From positions 1-32,280 of the forward strand of contig DYLH01000017.1 of assembly GCA_020722185.1 (NCBI GenBank): DNA of 32,280 nucleotides, given 5' to 3'. Both the position numbers and the translations under genes were made by a program. The notes under the pieces were generated by a model. It had not been told where the DNA came from, made no database searches, and worked only from the letters and a program-made list of their open reading frames with translations. Of the stretch, positions 15,385 to 24,028 are shown one piece after another (position 1 is the stretch's first letter; every line of letters begins with the position of its first letter). Source of the stretch: Candidatus Avelusimicrobium gallicola. Lineage in GTDB: Bacteria; Elusimicrobiota; Elusimicrobia; Elusimicrobiales; UBA9959.

Positions 15385-17147
15385 TTTTTTTGTCTTTTGT
15401 TTACCAAAACTATTAGAAATTGTATATCTGATGGCGTTATTCCAGAAATTCTGGATGCAGCCATCAAATTCTCAGGTCTGGCCCTTGAGAGCTTTTGTTT
15501 TGCCTCATTTGACAATTCTTTTATATTCTCGTACTTGAAATCTTTTGGAATTTTAATATTTTCAAGCAGTTTGTTTTTCTCAATTTCCTTTTTATTTCTC
15601 TCTATATACACAGAATATTCCCTGTCATTAGCCGCTGCGCGAATAGCATTTTCTGCCAGCCACGGAGAGGGTATTTCTCTTTGATCTGTTTTTGTTTTTT
15701 CGACGGCAGCTTCATAAAGTTTTTTATACTCTTCAAATGAAGATTTAAATTTTTCTGGCAGAAGGCCAAAACTGAACCCATATTCAGCAAGCCTTAAGTC
15801 TGCATTGTCGCTTCTAAGCATAAGTCTGAATTCCGCTCTGGAAGTAAACATCCTGTATGGTTCGTCAACACCTTTTGAAATTAAATCATCTATCATCACT
15901 CCTATATAGGCTTCATGTCTGTCCAGTATAAATGGTTTTTCATTTTTTAGTTTCAGACAGGCATTTATTCCAGCCATCAAACCCTGCGCCGCCGCTTCTT
16001 CATATCCGGTTGTTCCATTGATCTGCCCCGCCAGATATAGCCCGGGAATTATTCTTGATTCCAATGTGAAAAGCAAATCTTGAGGGTCAAAATAGTCATA
16101 TTCTATGGCATATCCCGGACGAATTATTTCGGCATTGGATAGAGCTGGAATGCTTTTTATTATGGCATTTTGAGTTTCTTCGCTTAGACTTGTGGATAAG
16201 CCATTTACATAGTACTCGCTTGTATCCCAGCCCTCTGGTTCTAAAAAAATGTGATGTGTTTTATGGTGTGGAAACTTCACTATTTTGTCCTCTATTGATG
16301 GGCAATATCTTGGCCCTATAGAATTTATTTTTCCGCCATAAAGGGCACCTGTGGAAAGATTTTTTGATATTATTTCTCCGGTTTTCTCTTCAGTTCTACT
16401 TATCCAGCAGGGAAGAAAATTTCTTTTATTCAAATCTTTTTTAGATGTGAAAATGGAAAATGGCTCGGCTGGAGAATCTGGCTCTTGTTTTTCACATAGA
16501 GAAAAATTTATTCTTTCCCCATTGAGACGCATAGGCGTGCCTGTTTTAAGGCGTTTCATTTTAAGTCCCATTTTTTCCAGATTGAGGGAAAGATATCTGG
16601 AAGGAGGATCATTGTACCTGCCTCCGTCAAAAGAGCAGAGCCCTATGTGTATTACCCCTCGCATAAAGGTGCCTGCCGTTACTATGACAACTTTGGATTT
16701 GTAATAAACATTTCTTGCAGTTTTCACCCCCTTTATATTAGATCCCTCTACCCAGAGGCTTTCAGCCTCATCTTGCATAAGACGAAGAAATGGTTCTTTT
16801 TCTAGATTTTGTTTCATCAAGATGTGGTAAAGTTTTTTATCGCATTGAGCTCTTGGAGAATGAACAGCTGGGCCTCTGGAAGTATTCAAGAGATGATAGT
16901 TTATGGCTGCGGCATCAGTATTTTTTGCCATAATGCCGCCAAGAGAGTCTATCTCTTTGACTATTTGTCCCTTGCCCACTCCTCCTATCGAAGGATTACA
17001 AGACATCTGAGCTATAGTGTCTAGATTTTGAGTTAGCAGAAGAGTTTTAAATTTCATCTTTGCGCAAACAAGGGCGGCCTCGCAGCCAGCATGCCCCGCG
17101 CCAACTACTATTATGTCGTAATTTTCATGGTGTATAAATTTGTTCAT
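15381..17147 (-). CDS. mnmG: MnmG (GidA), tRNA U34 carboxymethylaminomethyl-modification FAD enzyme
   Basis: FAD-binding partner of MnmE; together they install the cmnm5 group on wobble U34. The 588-aa protein, slightly shorter than the ~620 aa usual for the family, has the N-terminal FAD fold (VVGAGHAGCEAAL, about 15-27), SCNPSIGGVGKGQIVKE, and GLYLAGQINGTTGYEEAAAQG; the C-terminal helical part ends ASRISGITPSDIQFL, the MnmE-binding end of the family. AAGG precedes the ATG. Only one nucleotide separates it from the upstream Yip1-like gene, which itself overlaps mnmE. Confidence 0.96.
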   Translation of the reverse strand: MNKFIHHENYDIIVVGAGHAGCEAALVCAKMKFKTLLLTQNLDTIAQMSCNPSIGGVGKGQIVKEIDSLGGIMAKNTDAAAINYHLLNTSRGPAVHSPRAQCDKKLYHILMKQNLEKEPFLRLMQDEAESLWVEGSNIKGVKTARNVYYKSKVVIVTAGTFMRGVIHIGLCSFDGGRYNDPPSRYLSLNLEKMGLKMKRLKTGTPMRLNGERINFSLCEKQEPDSPAEPFSIFTSKKDLNKRNFLPCWISRTEEKTGEIISKNLSTGALYGGKINSIGPRYCPSIEDKIVKFPHHKTHHIFLEPEGWDTSEYYVNGLSTSLSEETQNAIIKSIPALSNAEIIRPGYAIEYDYFDPQDLLFTLESRIIPGLYLAGQINGTTGYEEAAAQGLMAGINACLKLKNEKPFILDRHEAYIGVMIDDLISKGVDEPYRMFTSRAEFRLMLRSDNADLRLAEYGFSFGLLPEKFKSSFEEYKKLYEAAVEKTKTDQREIPSPWLAENAIRAAANDREYSVYIERNKKEIEKNKLLENIKIPKDFKYENIKELSNEAKQKLSRARPENLMAASRISGITPSDIQFLIVLVNKRQKK

Positions 17148-17148
17148 T

Positions 17149-17889
17149 TCAACCTTGTAATATCAAAAATTTGAAAAACTGCTGATCTGCCAATCCTGTT
17201 ATTTTCATCGCATAAAAAATTGAAGTGGAAATTAAGGCTGAAGTAAATAAAGCAAAAATTGATTTTGGAATGCTTATTGAAAAAGATCTAGAAGCAATTG
17301 AGGAAAACACAAAAATATTCCACAACGCAAAAATAACCTGAGATATCTCAAGAATCTTATAGCTGCTTAGAATTAAGGCCATAGCCCAAAAAGGTATGTA
17401 GAAAAACACAAGCAATCCGCAAATTGAGGAAATTTTAAAAATTTTTTTTACAATAATTTTTTGGGTTCTGATGTGAAATAGCGCAAGCGAATATAAAACA
17501 AAAAGAATAAAGAGAGAAAATAATCTATTCTTAACAGAAAAAATTAAAAAGAAAATCATTATCAGCGTAAAAAGCGAAAAAACCGCCTTCTTTGGGCTCA
17601 ATGAAACAGAGAACAACAATGAAAGTAAAATCAGCATATTAAACAAAGTGAAAATATTTGCCAGAAAAGAATAAAGAATAACTAAATAAAAAGGCATATC
17701 CTCAAAAGAAACTGAATATGACGAAAGTAAAAAATAATCAGGGGTAAGAGACAAAAGAATAGACTCTATCAAAATTGAGATAAGAAATATGAATGCAAAT
17801 TTATTTAGTGAAATATTTTCAATTGTTTCAGATATTGCAGACGGAGAGAATATAATTTTTTTTAATATCGCTTTTATTCCCATATTCAT
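17149..17889 (-). CDS. Yip1-like multi-pass membrane protein
   Basis: 246-aa protein, almost entirely hydrophobic, with about six membrane segments, very rich in Phe, Ile, Leu and Ser. An N-terminal stretch of the form KKIIFSPSAISETIENI before the first helix and the overall layout recall the Yip1 domain family of small bacterial membrane proteins, but the similarity is to a pattern only and I hold it weakly. The ATG overlaps the mnmE stop by 4 nt and the stop lies 1 nt before mnmG, so it is translated as part of the mnmE-mnmG unit. A membrane protein between these two cytosolic partners is not the usual arrangement. Confidence 0.7.
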   Translation of the reverse strand: MNMGIKAILKKIIFSPSAISETIENISLNKFAFIFLISILIESILLSLTPDYFLLSSYSVSFEDMPFYLVILYSFLANIFTLFNMLILLSLLFSVSLSPKKAVFSLFTLIMIFFLIFSVKNRLFSLFILFVLYSLALFHIRTQKIIVKKIFKISSICGLLVFFYIPFWAMALILSSYKILEISQVIFALWNIFVFSSIASRSFSISIPKSIFALFTSALISTSIFYAMKITGLADQQFFKFLILQG

Positions 17890-19274
17890 TTTCCCACACA
17901 GAAATTTGAAAATATTTCATCAAGTATTTCTTCAGGATTGGTCTCGCCAGCTATATATTCAAGAGATTTCAGCGCTTCTCTCAAAGTTTCAGCCAGTATT
18001 TCATACTTCCAACCCTCTGTTTCAACAATTTTCATTGTCTCAGCAAGGCTGTTTTCTGCCATTGAAAGACAATTAAAATGCCTTATGGAAGTTATAATAG
18101 CAGAGGATGAAGACGGCATGGAAAGGCAAAAAGATTCAAGAGACTTTTTTATATCGTCGATCCCCTCTTTGGTGAAAGCTGAGAATTTTATTTCCCCTTT
18201 ATTAGGTTTTCTTTTTTGCTTTAGATCTGATTTTGAAAGTAAGGTTAAAATAATAGCATTTTGGTTTTTGTTTTCTTTTACTTTTAGGAAGGCTTCTTTC
18301 TCTTCTTGAATTTCTTCTGTTGAAGAGTCTTTGAGAAAAAGAATTAAATTTGCTTTGGAAATAGCTTTTTGAGTTCTCTTTATGCCTTCAATTTCCAGTG
18401 GATCTGAGGAGTTTGTGTTAAGTCCAGCAGTATCTGTAAAAATAAATCGGAATCCGCCTATTTCCAGACTTTCTTCAAGAGTGTCCCGCGTGGTGCCAGC
18501 AGTTGGAGATACTATGGCTCTGTCATATCCAGCAATGGCATTTAGAAATGAAGATTTTCCGCAATTTGGCAGTCCGCATATGACGACATTTATTCCATAT
18601 CTTATAAATTTCCCCTTCTCAAAAGAAGTAGCCATTTCAGAAATTTCATTTTTGACATCTAGTAGTCTCTTAAAAAAAGATTTTTTGTCAAGATCCGGTA
18701 TCTCTTCATAGGAGTCATCTATTCTAACCTCTATTTCAGATAAAAGAGAGATTATTCCCTTTTTTATGGAGTATATCTTATCTTTTAAATCCCCTTTCAA
18801 TTGCGATATAGCTGCCATATGTTGCGCTGAGGTTTCACTATTTATGAGATCGTTTATTGCTTCAGCTTCAAGAAGGTCCATTTTCCCATTTAGATAAGCC
18901 CGAAGAGTAAATTCCCCCGCTTTTGCCTGTCTGGCGCCAGCTTTTATGCAGAGAGAAATAATATTCCTGATTATATAATTGGAGCCATGGCAAAATATTT
19001 CAAGCATATTTTCCCCAGTATAACTCTTGGGGGCAAAATAAGCTACGCACAGCACTTTATCTAGAAGGGATCCATCTGTATTGACGGCAGATAATCTGAC
19101 TATTTTTCCCGCTTCCATTGAATTCAATTTTTCTGGGGGAGCTAAAAAAGTAGTTCCTATTGAAAAACAGTCTTTTCCAGAAAGACGCACCAAAGCTATA
19201 GCGCTTTTTTCAAGGCCTGAAGACAAAGAAACTATGGTGTCCTTTTCATTTTTTGCCGACATAAATTGTGGCAT
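17886..19274 (-). CDS. mnmE: MnmE (TrmE), tRNA-modification GTPase
   Basis: Potassium-activated GTPase that works with MnmG on wobble uridine 34. The 462-aa protein has the N-terminal tetrahydrofolate-binding domain (SAIALVRLSG), the helical domain, an inserted G domain with P-loop GLPNCGKS (234-241), switch I GTTRDT (260-265), DTAGL (281-285) and SKSD, and the C-terminal FCVGK (458-462), whose Cys is essential in the family. The chosen ATG at 19274 gives MPQFMSAKNEKDTI; an in-frame ATG at 19262 is equally possible and matches relatives that start close to DTI. No Shine-Dalgarno is clear for either. It lies 23 nt after jag. Confidence 0.96.
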   Translation of the reverse strand: MPQFMSAKNEKDTIVSLSSGLEKSAIALVRLSGKDCFSIGTTFLAPPEKLNSMEAGKIVRLSAVNTDGSLLDKVLCVAYFAPKSYTGENMLEIFCHGSNYIIRNIISLCIKAGARQAKAGEFTLRAYLNGKMDLLEAEAINDLINSETSAQHMAAISQLKGDLKDKIYSIKKGIISLLSEIEVRIDDSYEEIPDLDKKSFFKRLLDVKNEISEMATSFEKGKFIRYGINVVICGLPNCGKSSFLNAIAGYDRAIVSPTAGTTRDTLEESLEIGGFRFIFTDTAGLNTNSSDPLEIEGIKRTQKAISKANLILFLKDSSTEEIQEEKEAFLKVKENKNQNAIILTLLSKSDLKQKRKPNKGEIKFSAFTKEGIDDIKKSLESFCLSMPSSSSAIITSIRHFNCLSMAENSLAETMKIVETEGWKYEILAETLREALKSLEYIAGETNPEEILDEIFSNFCVGK

Positions 19275-19297
19275 AGAGGGGCTTTGTCCCTTTATTT

Positions 19298-20050
19298 CTA
19301 TTTATTTTGCTTTATTACAACCTTTCTCCACTTGTTTTCCCCTTCAGAGAATGTTTGAAAGTCAGGATATTTTTCCTTAACCATATCGTGAATAATTTTT
19401 CTGAATTGGCTTGGCATAGGTCTAAGCCTATAAGGTCTGCCAGATCTTTTAGCTGTGGATACGGCCTTCTCTACATCTCTTGATAGACGTTCTTGAACCC
19501 TTGCCCAAAAATCGGCGGTGTCAAGCCTCACCGTTACTTTCTCACTTTTCCCCTTATTTAATATGGAATTTATGATGTACTGCACGGCAAAAAGTCCCTT
19601 AGCATCATCATATAGAAATAACCCGGAATCTTCAGTTGAAAAAGAAAGATAAATAGTTTTTGAAGAGGCATCCATATTGGATTTCATATCCTTAAATGCT
19701 ATGCCTGAGAAAGTTAATATTTGTGAAAGTATATTTTCAGCGTCCTTCAAATCATCTCCAGTAGGAGTAAATTTCATCTCATAATTTTTAAGGTCAAACT
19801 TGTGAGATTTAGGTTTCTCTTGTATGTGTTTCTGTTTGATTTGTTCAGTAGAAGAATTCTTTGAAGTTTCTGAAATCCACTTCTTTTCCCTTGCCAGAAT
19901 AACGGCATTTTTCCCGCCAAGTCCAAAAACGCCCTTTTTCCCTTCTTCAATCACCTCAACTTCTATTTGCTCTCTATTGAGTTGAAGTTCTTTCATAGCT
20001 TTCTCAACTGCCTCTGTTACTGTTTTCCCTTCTATTCTTAATTCTTTCAT
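19298..20050 (-). CDS. jag: Jag/KhpB, RNA-binding KH-R3H protein
   Basis: 250-aa RNA-binding protein. Jag_N domain (1-55, with GKTVTEAVEKAMKEL and KKGVFGLGGKNA), a variable charged linker (about 56-88), a KH domain (about 90-180) and a C-terminal R3H domain with FRKIIHDMV, where R and H are three residues apart as the name requires. In other bacteria the homologue works with KhpA and affects division and cell-wall synthesis; that role here is inference. AAGGAGGAA stands just before the ATG. It is sandwiched between yidC and mnmE, as is usual. Confidence 0.93.
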   Translation of the reverse strand: MKELRIEGKTVTEAVEKAMKELQLNREQIEVEVIEEGKKGVFGLGGKNAVILAREKKWISETSKNSSTEQIKQKHIQEKPKSHKFDLKNYEMKFTPTGDDLKDAENILSQILTFSGIAFKDMKSNMDASSKTIYLSFSTEDSGLFLYDDAKGLFAVQYIINSILNKGKSEKVTVRLDTADFWARVQERLSRDVEKAVSTAKRSGRPYRLRPMPSQFRKIIHDMVKEKYPDFQTFSEGENKWRKVVIKQNK

Positions 20051-20070
20051 AGTATTCCTCCTTACAAAAT

Positions 20071-21615
20071 TTATTTGCTTTCTTGTTCTTTAAGGTACAA
20101 TGTTTGTCCAAGACTGAAAAGACTGTTTATTATCCAGTATATTACAAGTCCTGAAGGAAAAGAGAGAAACATAAATGTAAACAAAACCGGCATCCATTTC
20201 ATTATCTTATTCTGAGTTGGATCTCCGCCGGTTTGAGGATTTAGATGTTGTTGCAAAAACATCAAAGCGCCCATAAGTATAGGTAGGACATAGTATGGAT
20301 CTTTTGCTGAAAGATCTTTTATCCAAAAAGCAAAATGAGCTCCATGCAAATTCCAAGAATTTCTCAATGCCGTGAAAAGAGCAAAGAATATTGGCAATTG
20401 TAAAAGCATTGGCCAACATCCGCTTAAAGGATTGGCTCCATATTTTTTATACAGCTGCATAAGCTCCGCATTCATCATCTTTGGATCGTCCTTGTACTTT
20501 TGTTGTAAAGCTTGCATTTCGGGCTGTAGCTTTTTCATCACGGCCATCGCTTTATAAGACTTCATACTCAAAGGAAATATCAATAGCTGTATAACCACGC
20601 TGAGAATAATTATCGCTACGCCATAATTTCCTGTCTTTGAATAAAAATACTGTAAAGAAGAATCAGCCATTTTGGCCAGAGGAGAAAAGAAACCAAAATC
20701 CACAGATCTGTCCAAGCCAAAACCAAGTGCCTTTAGCAGTTTATAATCTTTTGCTCCGGCGTAAAACGGAATCTTGATTGTTTTTGCTTCACCTTTGTTT
20801 AACTTAAATTCTTTGGTATATATATTCAAGTGCGGGTAATCCTCTTTTCCTATCTTCTCCTTTGACACAGCCATTCGTCCAAGCTCTCCGTCATTTATAA
20901 CAGCCATAAGAAAATATCTATTATTAATTCCCGCCCAAATCCAATCTTCTTTTTCAACGCTATCTTTAATTTTGGCTAATGTGGGATGTTTTTTCCCTGA
21001 TTCTTGAAAGGTGTAGTCTGATTCACATATCTTTGGATTTTCTTTAAGCTCGCTTCCCACAGTTCCAAGTCCAGGCCCCATAGAGAGTGGAAAGGAAGGG
21101 ATAATCATTTTTGAAGAAGAATTGTTTTTGAACTCAAGTTCCATCTCATTTATGGCTGGGTTTGTTGCAAATTTGAAAGTTTTCTTTACCGAAATATCTT
21201 TAGAAAGTTTTGCTGAAAAAGAAGCATAACCTTCCTTTATTGATAAAACTTTCCAGTCAAGTTCTTTAAGAGTGGAAAGGATATTAGCATCTTCAGAAAG
21301 AGAAAGATTTACATCGCTAATAGGACCATGATAGACCACATCTATCAAGGATGCTCTTGATGGGTCTATTATAAAATTTGCTTTTTGGCTTTTTACAATA
21401 AGTGGCGGATTTTTTTTCTTTTCTTTATCTATGGCAACAGGAATTGCAGCTTGCGCTATTTCTTTTTGAGAAACTGTTTTAGAAGTATTCTTTTCAACTT
21501 GAGTTTGATTTATCGTTTGACTGGCACCCTCAGGTTTTGGCGGGGATACATAAGCAAACCAAAATATATATATCGCCGAAGACAATAAAATAGCCAGAAT
21601 CATATTTCTATTCAT
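20071..21615 (-). CDS. yidC: YidC, membrane protein insertase
   Basis: Inserts and folds inner-membrane proteins, alone or with SecYEG. The 514-aa protein has an N-terminal helix (about 4-22), a large periplasmic domain (about 60-320) and the conserved C-terminal core from about 330, including FPLSMKSYKAM, LMQLYKKYGANPLSGCWPMLLQLPIF and the last helices. The large periplasmic domain marks a Gram-negative-type YidC. GGAGGTAAG precedes the ATG. It sits between yidD and jag. Confidence 0.96.
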   Translation of the reverse strand: MNRNMILAILLSSAIYIFWFAYVSPPKPEGASQTINQTQVEKNTSKTVSQKEIAQAAIPVAIDKEKKKNPPLIVKSQKANFIIDPSRASLIDVVYHGPISDVNLSLSEDANILSTLKELDWKVLSIKEGYASFSAKLSKDISVKKTFKFATNPAINEMELEFKNNSSSKMIIPSFPLSMGPGLGTVGSELKENPKICESDYTFQESGKKHPTLAKIKDSVEKEDWIWAGINNRYFLMAVINDGELGRMAVSKEKIGKEDYPHLNIYTKEFKLNKGEAKTIKIPFYAGAKDYKLLKALGFGLDRSVDFGFFSPLAKMADSSLQYFYSKTGNYGVAIIILSVVIQLLIFPLSMKSYKAMAVMKKLQPEMQALQQKYKDDPKMMNAELMQLYKKYGANPLSGCWPMLLQLPIFFALFTALRNSWNLHGAHFAFWIKDLSAKDPYYVLPILMGALMFLQQHLNPQTGGDPTQNKIMKWMPVLFTFMFLSFPSGLVIYWIINSLFSLGQTLYLKEQESK

Positions 21616-21642
21616 AGCTTACCTCCGATTCAACTTAAAGTC

Positions 21643-21855
21643 TCAAGGTACAGGGTCATATCCGCCTTTGAAAAACGGATTGCATTTCAGAAGTCTTTTG
21701 AGGGAGAGGAATAAAGCATACAAAACTGAATGCTTTATGAAGGCTTGCTTGGCATATTCTGAGCAGGAAGGAATGTGCCTGCACGCTCCAGATCCAAGAA
21801 TAATGCTAGAGGCTTTGTAAAAATTGAAAAAGAAGTTTACAACAAAGTTCTTCAT
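21643..21855 (-). CDS. yidD: YidD, membrane protein insertion efficiency factor
   Basis: 70-aa protein of the YidD (alpha-haemolysin-like) family, thought to assist YidC. Signature residues are the CRHIPSCSEYAKQAF segment (26-40) with its two cysteines and the C-terminal NPFFKGGYDPVP. Its ATG overlaps the rnpA stop by 4 nt. Length is normal. Confidence 0.95.
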   Translation of the reverse strand: MKNFVVNFFFNFYKASSIILGSGACRHIPSCSEYAKQAFIKHSVLYALFLSLKRLLKCNPFFKGGYDPVP

Positions 21856-22223
21856 TTAATCAAATCAGCCTTGATTAGTATTTTTTTTAGCTGTTCAGCA
21901 ACCTCTTTCAAAGAAGCTGGCATAAAGCCCGGTTTAGGGTATATTATAACCCTTGAACCATCTATCAAGGCTCCCTTTTCTCTTCTGAATGCCTCGCGCA
22001 GTAGTCTCTTTAATCTATTTCTGACCACAGCCGGGCCTGTTTTCCTTGACACTATAATCCCGAGTTTAACCCCGGATTTTTCTTTCAATTGTGGAAAAGA
22101 AGACGCATTCAAATGCCACAAAACTATGGCAGAAGTCGCCTTTTTTTTCCCTTTTTCAAAAATCAATTCAAACAAAGAGCGACTTTTGATTCTATACTCT
22201 TTACCAAAGGAAAAAGTTTTCAC
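21852..22223 (-). CDS. rnpA: RnpA, RNase P protein subunit
   Basis: Protein partner of RNase P RNA in 5' maturation of tRNA. The 123-aa basic protein begins KTFSFGKEYRIKSRSLFE and contains RKTGPAVVRNRLKRLLREAFR (the RNR motif region, about 58-78), which is diagnostic. The start codon is GTG at 22223, 4 nt after the rpmH TGA. No clear Shine-Dalgarno is present, so translation is probably coupled to rpmH. Earlier in-frame codons lie inside rpmH. Confidence 0.95.
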   Translation of the reverse strand: MKTFSFGKEYRIKSRSLFELIFEKGKKKATSAIVLWHLNASSFPQLKEKSGVKLGIIVSRKTGPAVVRNRLKRLLREAFRREKGALIDGSRVIIYPKPGFMPASLKEVAEQLKKILIKADLIK

Positions 22224-22227
22224 TTTT

Positions 22228-22362
22228 TCAAGGGATAAGTTTCCATCTCCCCTTTGCTCTTCTGGAGGAGAGAACTTTTCTTCCGCCCTTTGTTTTCATT
22301 CTGGCTCTAAAGCCTATAGATTTTTTTCTTCTTCTTACATTTGGTCTATATGTTGGTAGCAT
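22228..22362 (-). CDS. rpmH: Ribosomal protein bL34
   Basis: A 44-aa frame from ATG at 22362 to TGA at 22228 encodes [20 protein letters not shown] and ends [11 protein letters not shown]. The highly basic composition, the N-terminal pattern ([17 protein letters not shown]) and the SSRRAKGR tail identify L34 of the large ribosomal subunit. No Shine-Dalgarno stands before the ATG; instead an extended -10 box TGCTATAAT lies 9 nt upstream, suggesting a leaderless or near-leaderless message. It heads the rpmH-rnpA-yidD-yidC-jag-mnmE-mnmG-rsmG unit. Confidence 0.96.
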   Translation of the reverse strand: MLPTYRPNVRRRKKSIGFRARMKTKGGRKVLSSRRAKGRWKLIP

Positions 22363-22371
22363 AATAAAATA

Positions 22372-22380
22372 ATTATAGCA
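22372..22380 (-). promoter_or_regulatory. Extended -10 promoter of the rpmH unit
   Basis: TGCTATAAT on the minus strand (22380-22372) is a perfect extended -10 element; the -35 is poor. Its downstream end is 9 nt from the rpmH ATG, so the start site would fall about 2-4 nt before the codon. Confidence 0.6.
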
Positions 22381-22438
22381 AAAAATTAGCAAGATTTAAT
22401 ACGGTATGAGCCAAAAATAAGTAAAAAAAATGATAAGG

Positions 22439-22454
22439 TATTTGTTCGCAAATA
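22439..22454 (+). repeat. TTCG-loop inverted repeat upstream of recO
   Basis: TATTTG and CAAATA form a 6-bp stem closed around TTCG. A short T-run follows. It lies in the 137-nt divergent gap between rpmH and recO, upstream of the presumed recO promoter. Function unknown. Confidence 0.35.
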
Positions 22455-22459
22455 TATTT

Positions 22460-22489
22460 TTGCTTTACGATTTTTTGCGCTATTATATA
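22460..22489 (+). promoter_or_regulatory. Candidate recO promoter
   Basis: TTGCTT (22460-22465), 18 nt, TATATA (22484-22489). The -10 ends 10 nt before the recO ATG, which has no good Shine-Dalgarno. Alternative alignments in this AT-rich stretch are possible. Confidence 0.35.
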
Positions 22490-22499
22490 GAATATACCT

Positions 22500-23129
22500 A
22501 TGTACTTTTGCGAGAAGGGTATAGTTTTGAGGCAGAGACCTTTAAGGGACAATGACAGAATAGTTACGATTTTTACTGAGAATAGGGGAAGGCTTGAGGT
22601 GAATTTTAAGAGTGTGAGAAAGCAAAAAGCAAAATTGCGTCCTTTGAGCGAAACTTTTGTTTTTGGAGATTATAGGTTTTATGAAAAGTCTGGTTCTGCT
22701 CTTCCCGTGTGCACCGGCGGGAAAGTGATAACAGTGTTTCCACATTTGAGGCTTTCACAGGAAAAGATGTTTTCTGCTTTTTATTTCTGCGAGCTTTTGA
22801 TAAATATGACGCCTATAAATTTGCCTTCAAGGGATAAATTTGAGTTAATATGGAATGCTCTGCACTATCTGGAAGAAAATGAACCATCTTTCCCTTTGCT
22901 CATATCTTATGCCATGCTAATTCTTGAGTATTGCGGTGTGGGATTTATGAAATCAAATATTGGTTTTTCTGAGGACTTGTGGAAAAGGATGCATATGCCC
23001 GATTTTTCTCTTCTGGGCGGGATAAAGGAGGATAGGAAAACTCTGGAATTGCTGGCTTCGTCTGTTTTTGAAAAGATACGCGAACATTCAGGTCGAGAGA
23101 TTAATTCTCTCAAATTTGTTAAAATTTAA
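22500..23129 (+). CDS. recO: RecO, DNA repair and recombination mediator
   Basis: Loads RecA on SSB-coated DNA with RecR. The 209-aa protein starts with the OB-fold segment [21 protein letters not shown], typical of RecO, followed by a helical region (about 80-200). It is shorter than the ~240 aa of many RecO proteins and lacks the CxxC pairs of the zinc site found in some of them; only one Cys of that area (EYCGVGF) remains. The ATG at 22500 is preceded by an AT-rich promoter-like stretch, not by a Shine-Dalgarno. It is first in a recO-glyQ-glyS unit, divergent from rpmH. Confidence 0.88.
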   Translation: MYFCEKGIVLRQRPLRDNDRIVTIFTENRGRLEVNFKSVRKQKAKLRPLSETFVFGDYRFYEKSGSALPVCTGGKVITVFPHLRLSQEKMFSAFYFCELLINMTPINLPSRDKFELIWNALHYLEENEPSFPLLISYAMLILEYCGVGFMKSNIGFSEDLWKRMHMPDFSLLGGIKEDRKTLELLASSVFEKIREHSGREINSLKFVKI

Positions 23130-23167
23130 TTTTTGTATTAAAGCGATTTAGGTTTTTAGGAGAGGAT

Positions 23168-24019
23168 ATGAATTTTCAAGATATGATTCTAAGGTTGGAT
23201 CATTTTTGGTCTAAAAAAGGTTGTTCCATAATACAGCCCTATGATATGGAAAAGGGGGCCGGGACATTTAATACTGCCACCTTTTTTGGTTCATTGACTT
23301 CCAGAGAGAATATGGTTTGCTATGTGGAGCCTTCGAGAAGGCCCGCCGACGGCAGATATGGAGAGAATCCCAATAGGCTTGGCAAGTATTATCAGTATCA
23401 GGTCATAATAAAGCCGCCTTTCAAGGATATACAAAAGGTATACCTTGAGTCTCTCAGCGCCATTGGAATAGATTACCAGAAGCATGATATACGCTGGATA
23501 GAGGATGACTGGGAATCCCCCACTCTTGGCGCCAGTGGTATAGGCTGGGAGGTGTGGCTGGATGGCATGGAAATAACTCAGTTTACATATTTTCAACAGA
23601 TGGCTTCGTATGAGCTTTTCCCTATAAGCGTGGAGATTACATATGGACTTGAAAGGCTCGCTATGTTTGTTCAGAAAAAGAAAAATATATTTGAAATAAA
23701 ATGGAATGACAGGCATGATTATGGAGCTCTTTATAAGGAATCAGAGAGACAATTCTCGCATTTCAGTTTTGAAGAAGCGGATGTGGAAAGATTGAAGTCT
23801 GATTTTGATTTTTATGAAAAGCAAGTTGAGAAGTTAAATTCAAAGGGGCTTTATTATCCCGCATATGACTATGTGATTAAATCTTCGCATACTTTTAATT
23901 TGCTTGAGTCAAGAGGGGCTATATCGGTTTCAGAAAGGGCGAATATGATAAGAAGAGTGAGAAATATGGCGAGGATGTGCGCCAAAAAATATGTGGAAGC
24001 TAATGAACCTACAAAATAA
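23168..24019 (+). CDS. glyQ: Glycyl-tRNA synthetase alpha subunit
   Basis: Catalytic alpha chain of the two-subunit glycyl-tRNA synthetase, which charges tRNA-Gly. The 283-aa protein carries the very conserved segments [53 protein letters not shown] and [12 protein letters not shown], and ends with the helical SFNLLxxRxAISVxER-type region ([19 protein letters not shown]). AGGAGAGG stands right before the ATG. It follows recO by 38 nt and precedes glyS by 9 nt. Confidence 0.98.
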   Translation: MNFQDMILRLDHFWSKKGCSIIQPYDMEKGAGTFNTATFFGSLTSRENMVCYVEPSRRPADGRYGENPNRLGKYYQYQVIIKPPFKDIQKVYLESLSAIGIDYQKHDIRWIEDDWESPTLGASGIGWEVWLDGMEITQFTYFQQMASYELFPISVEITYGLERLAMFVQKKKNIFEIKWNDRHDYGALYKESERQFSHFSFEEADVERLKSDFDFYEKQVEKLNSKGLYYPAYDYVIKSSHTFNLLESRGAISVSERANMIRRVRNMARMCAKKYVEANEPTK

Positions 24020-24028
24020 GAGGCTAAT

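Noticed and set aside
16191-16199. Perfect DnaA box (TGTGGATAA on the plus strand) inside mnmG
   Set aside because: Single copy inside a conserved coding region (NGLSTS segment of MnmG); looser TGTGGAAAA matches are scattered through other genes and do not cluster, so there is no sign of an origin.
21775-22359. 194-codon plus-strand frame across rpmH, rnpA and yidD
   Set aside because: It lies antisense to three clearly identified genes; low complexity and no start signal.
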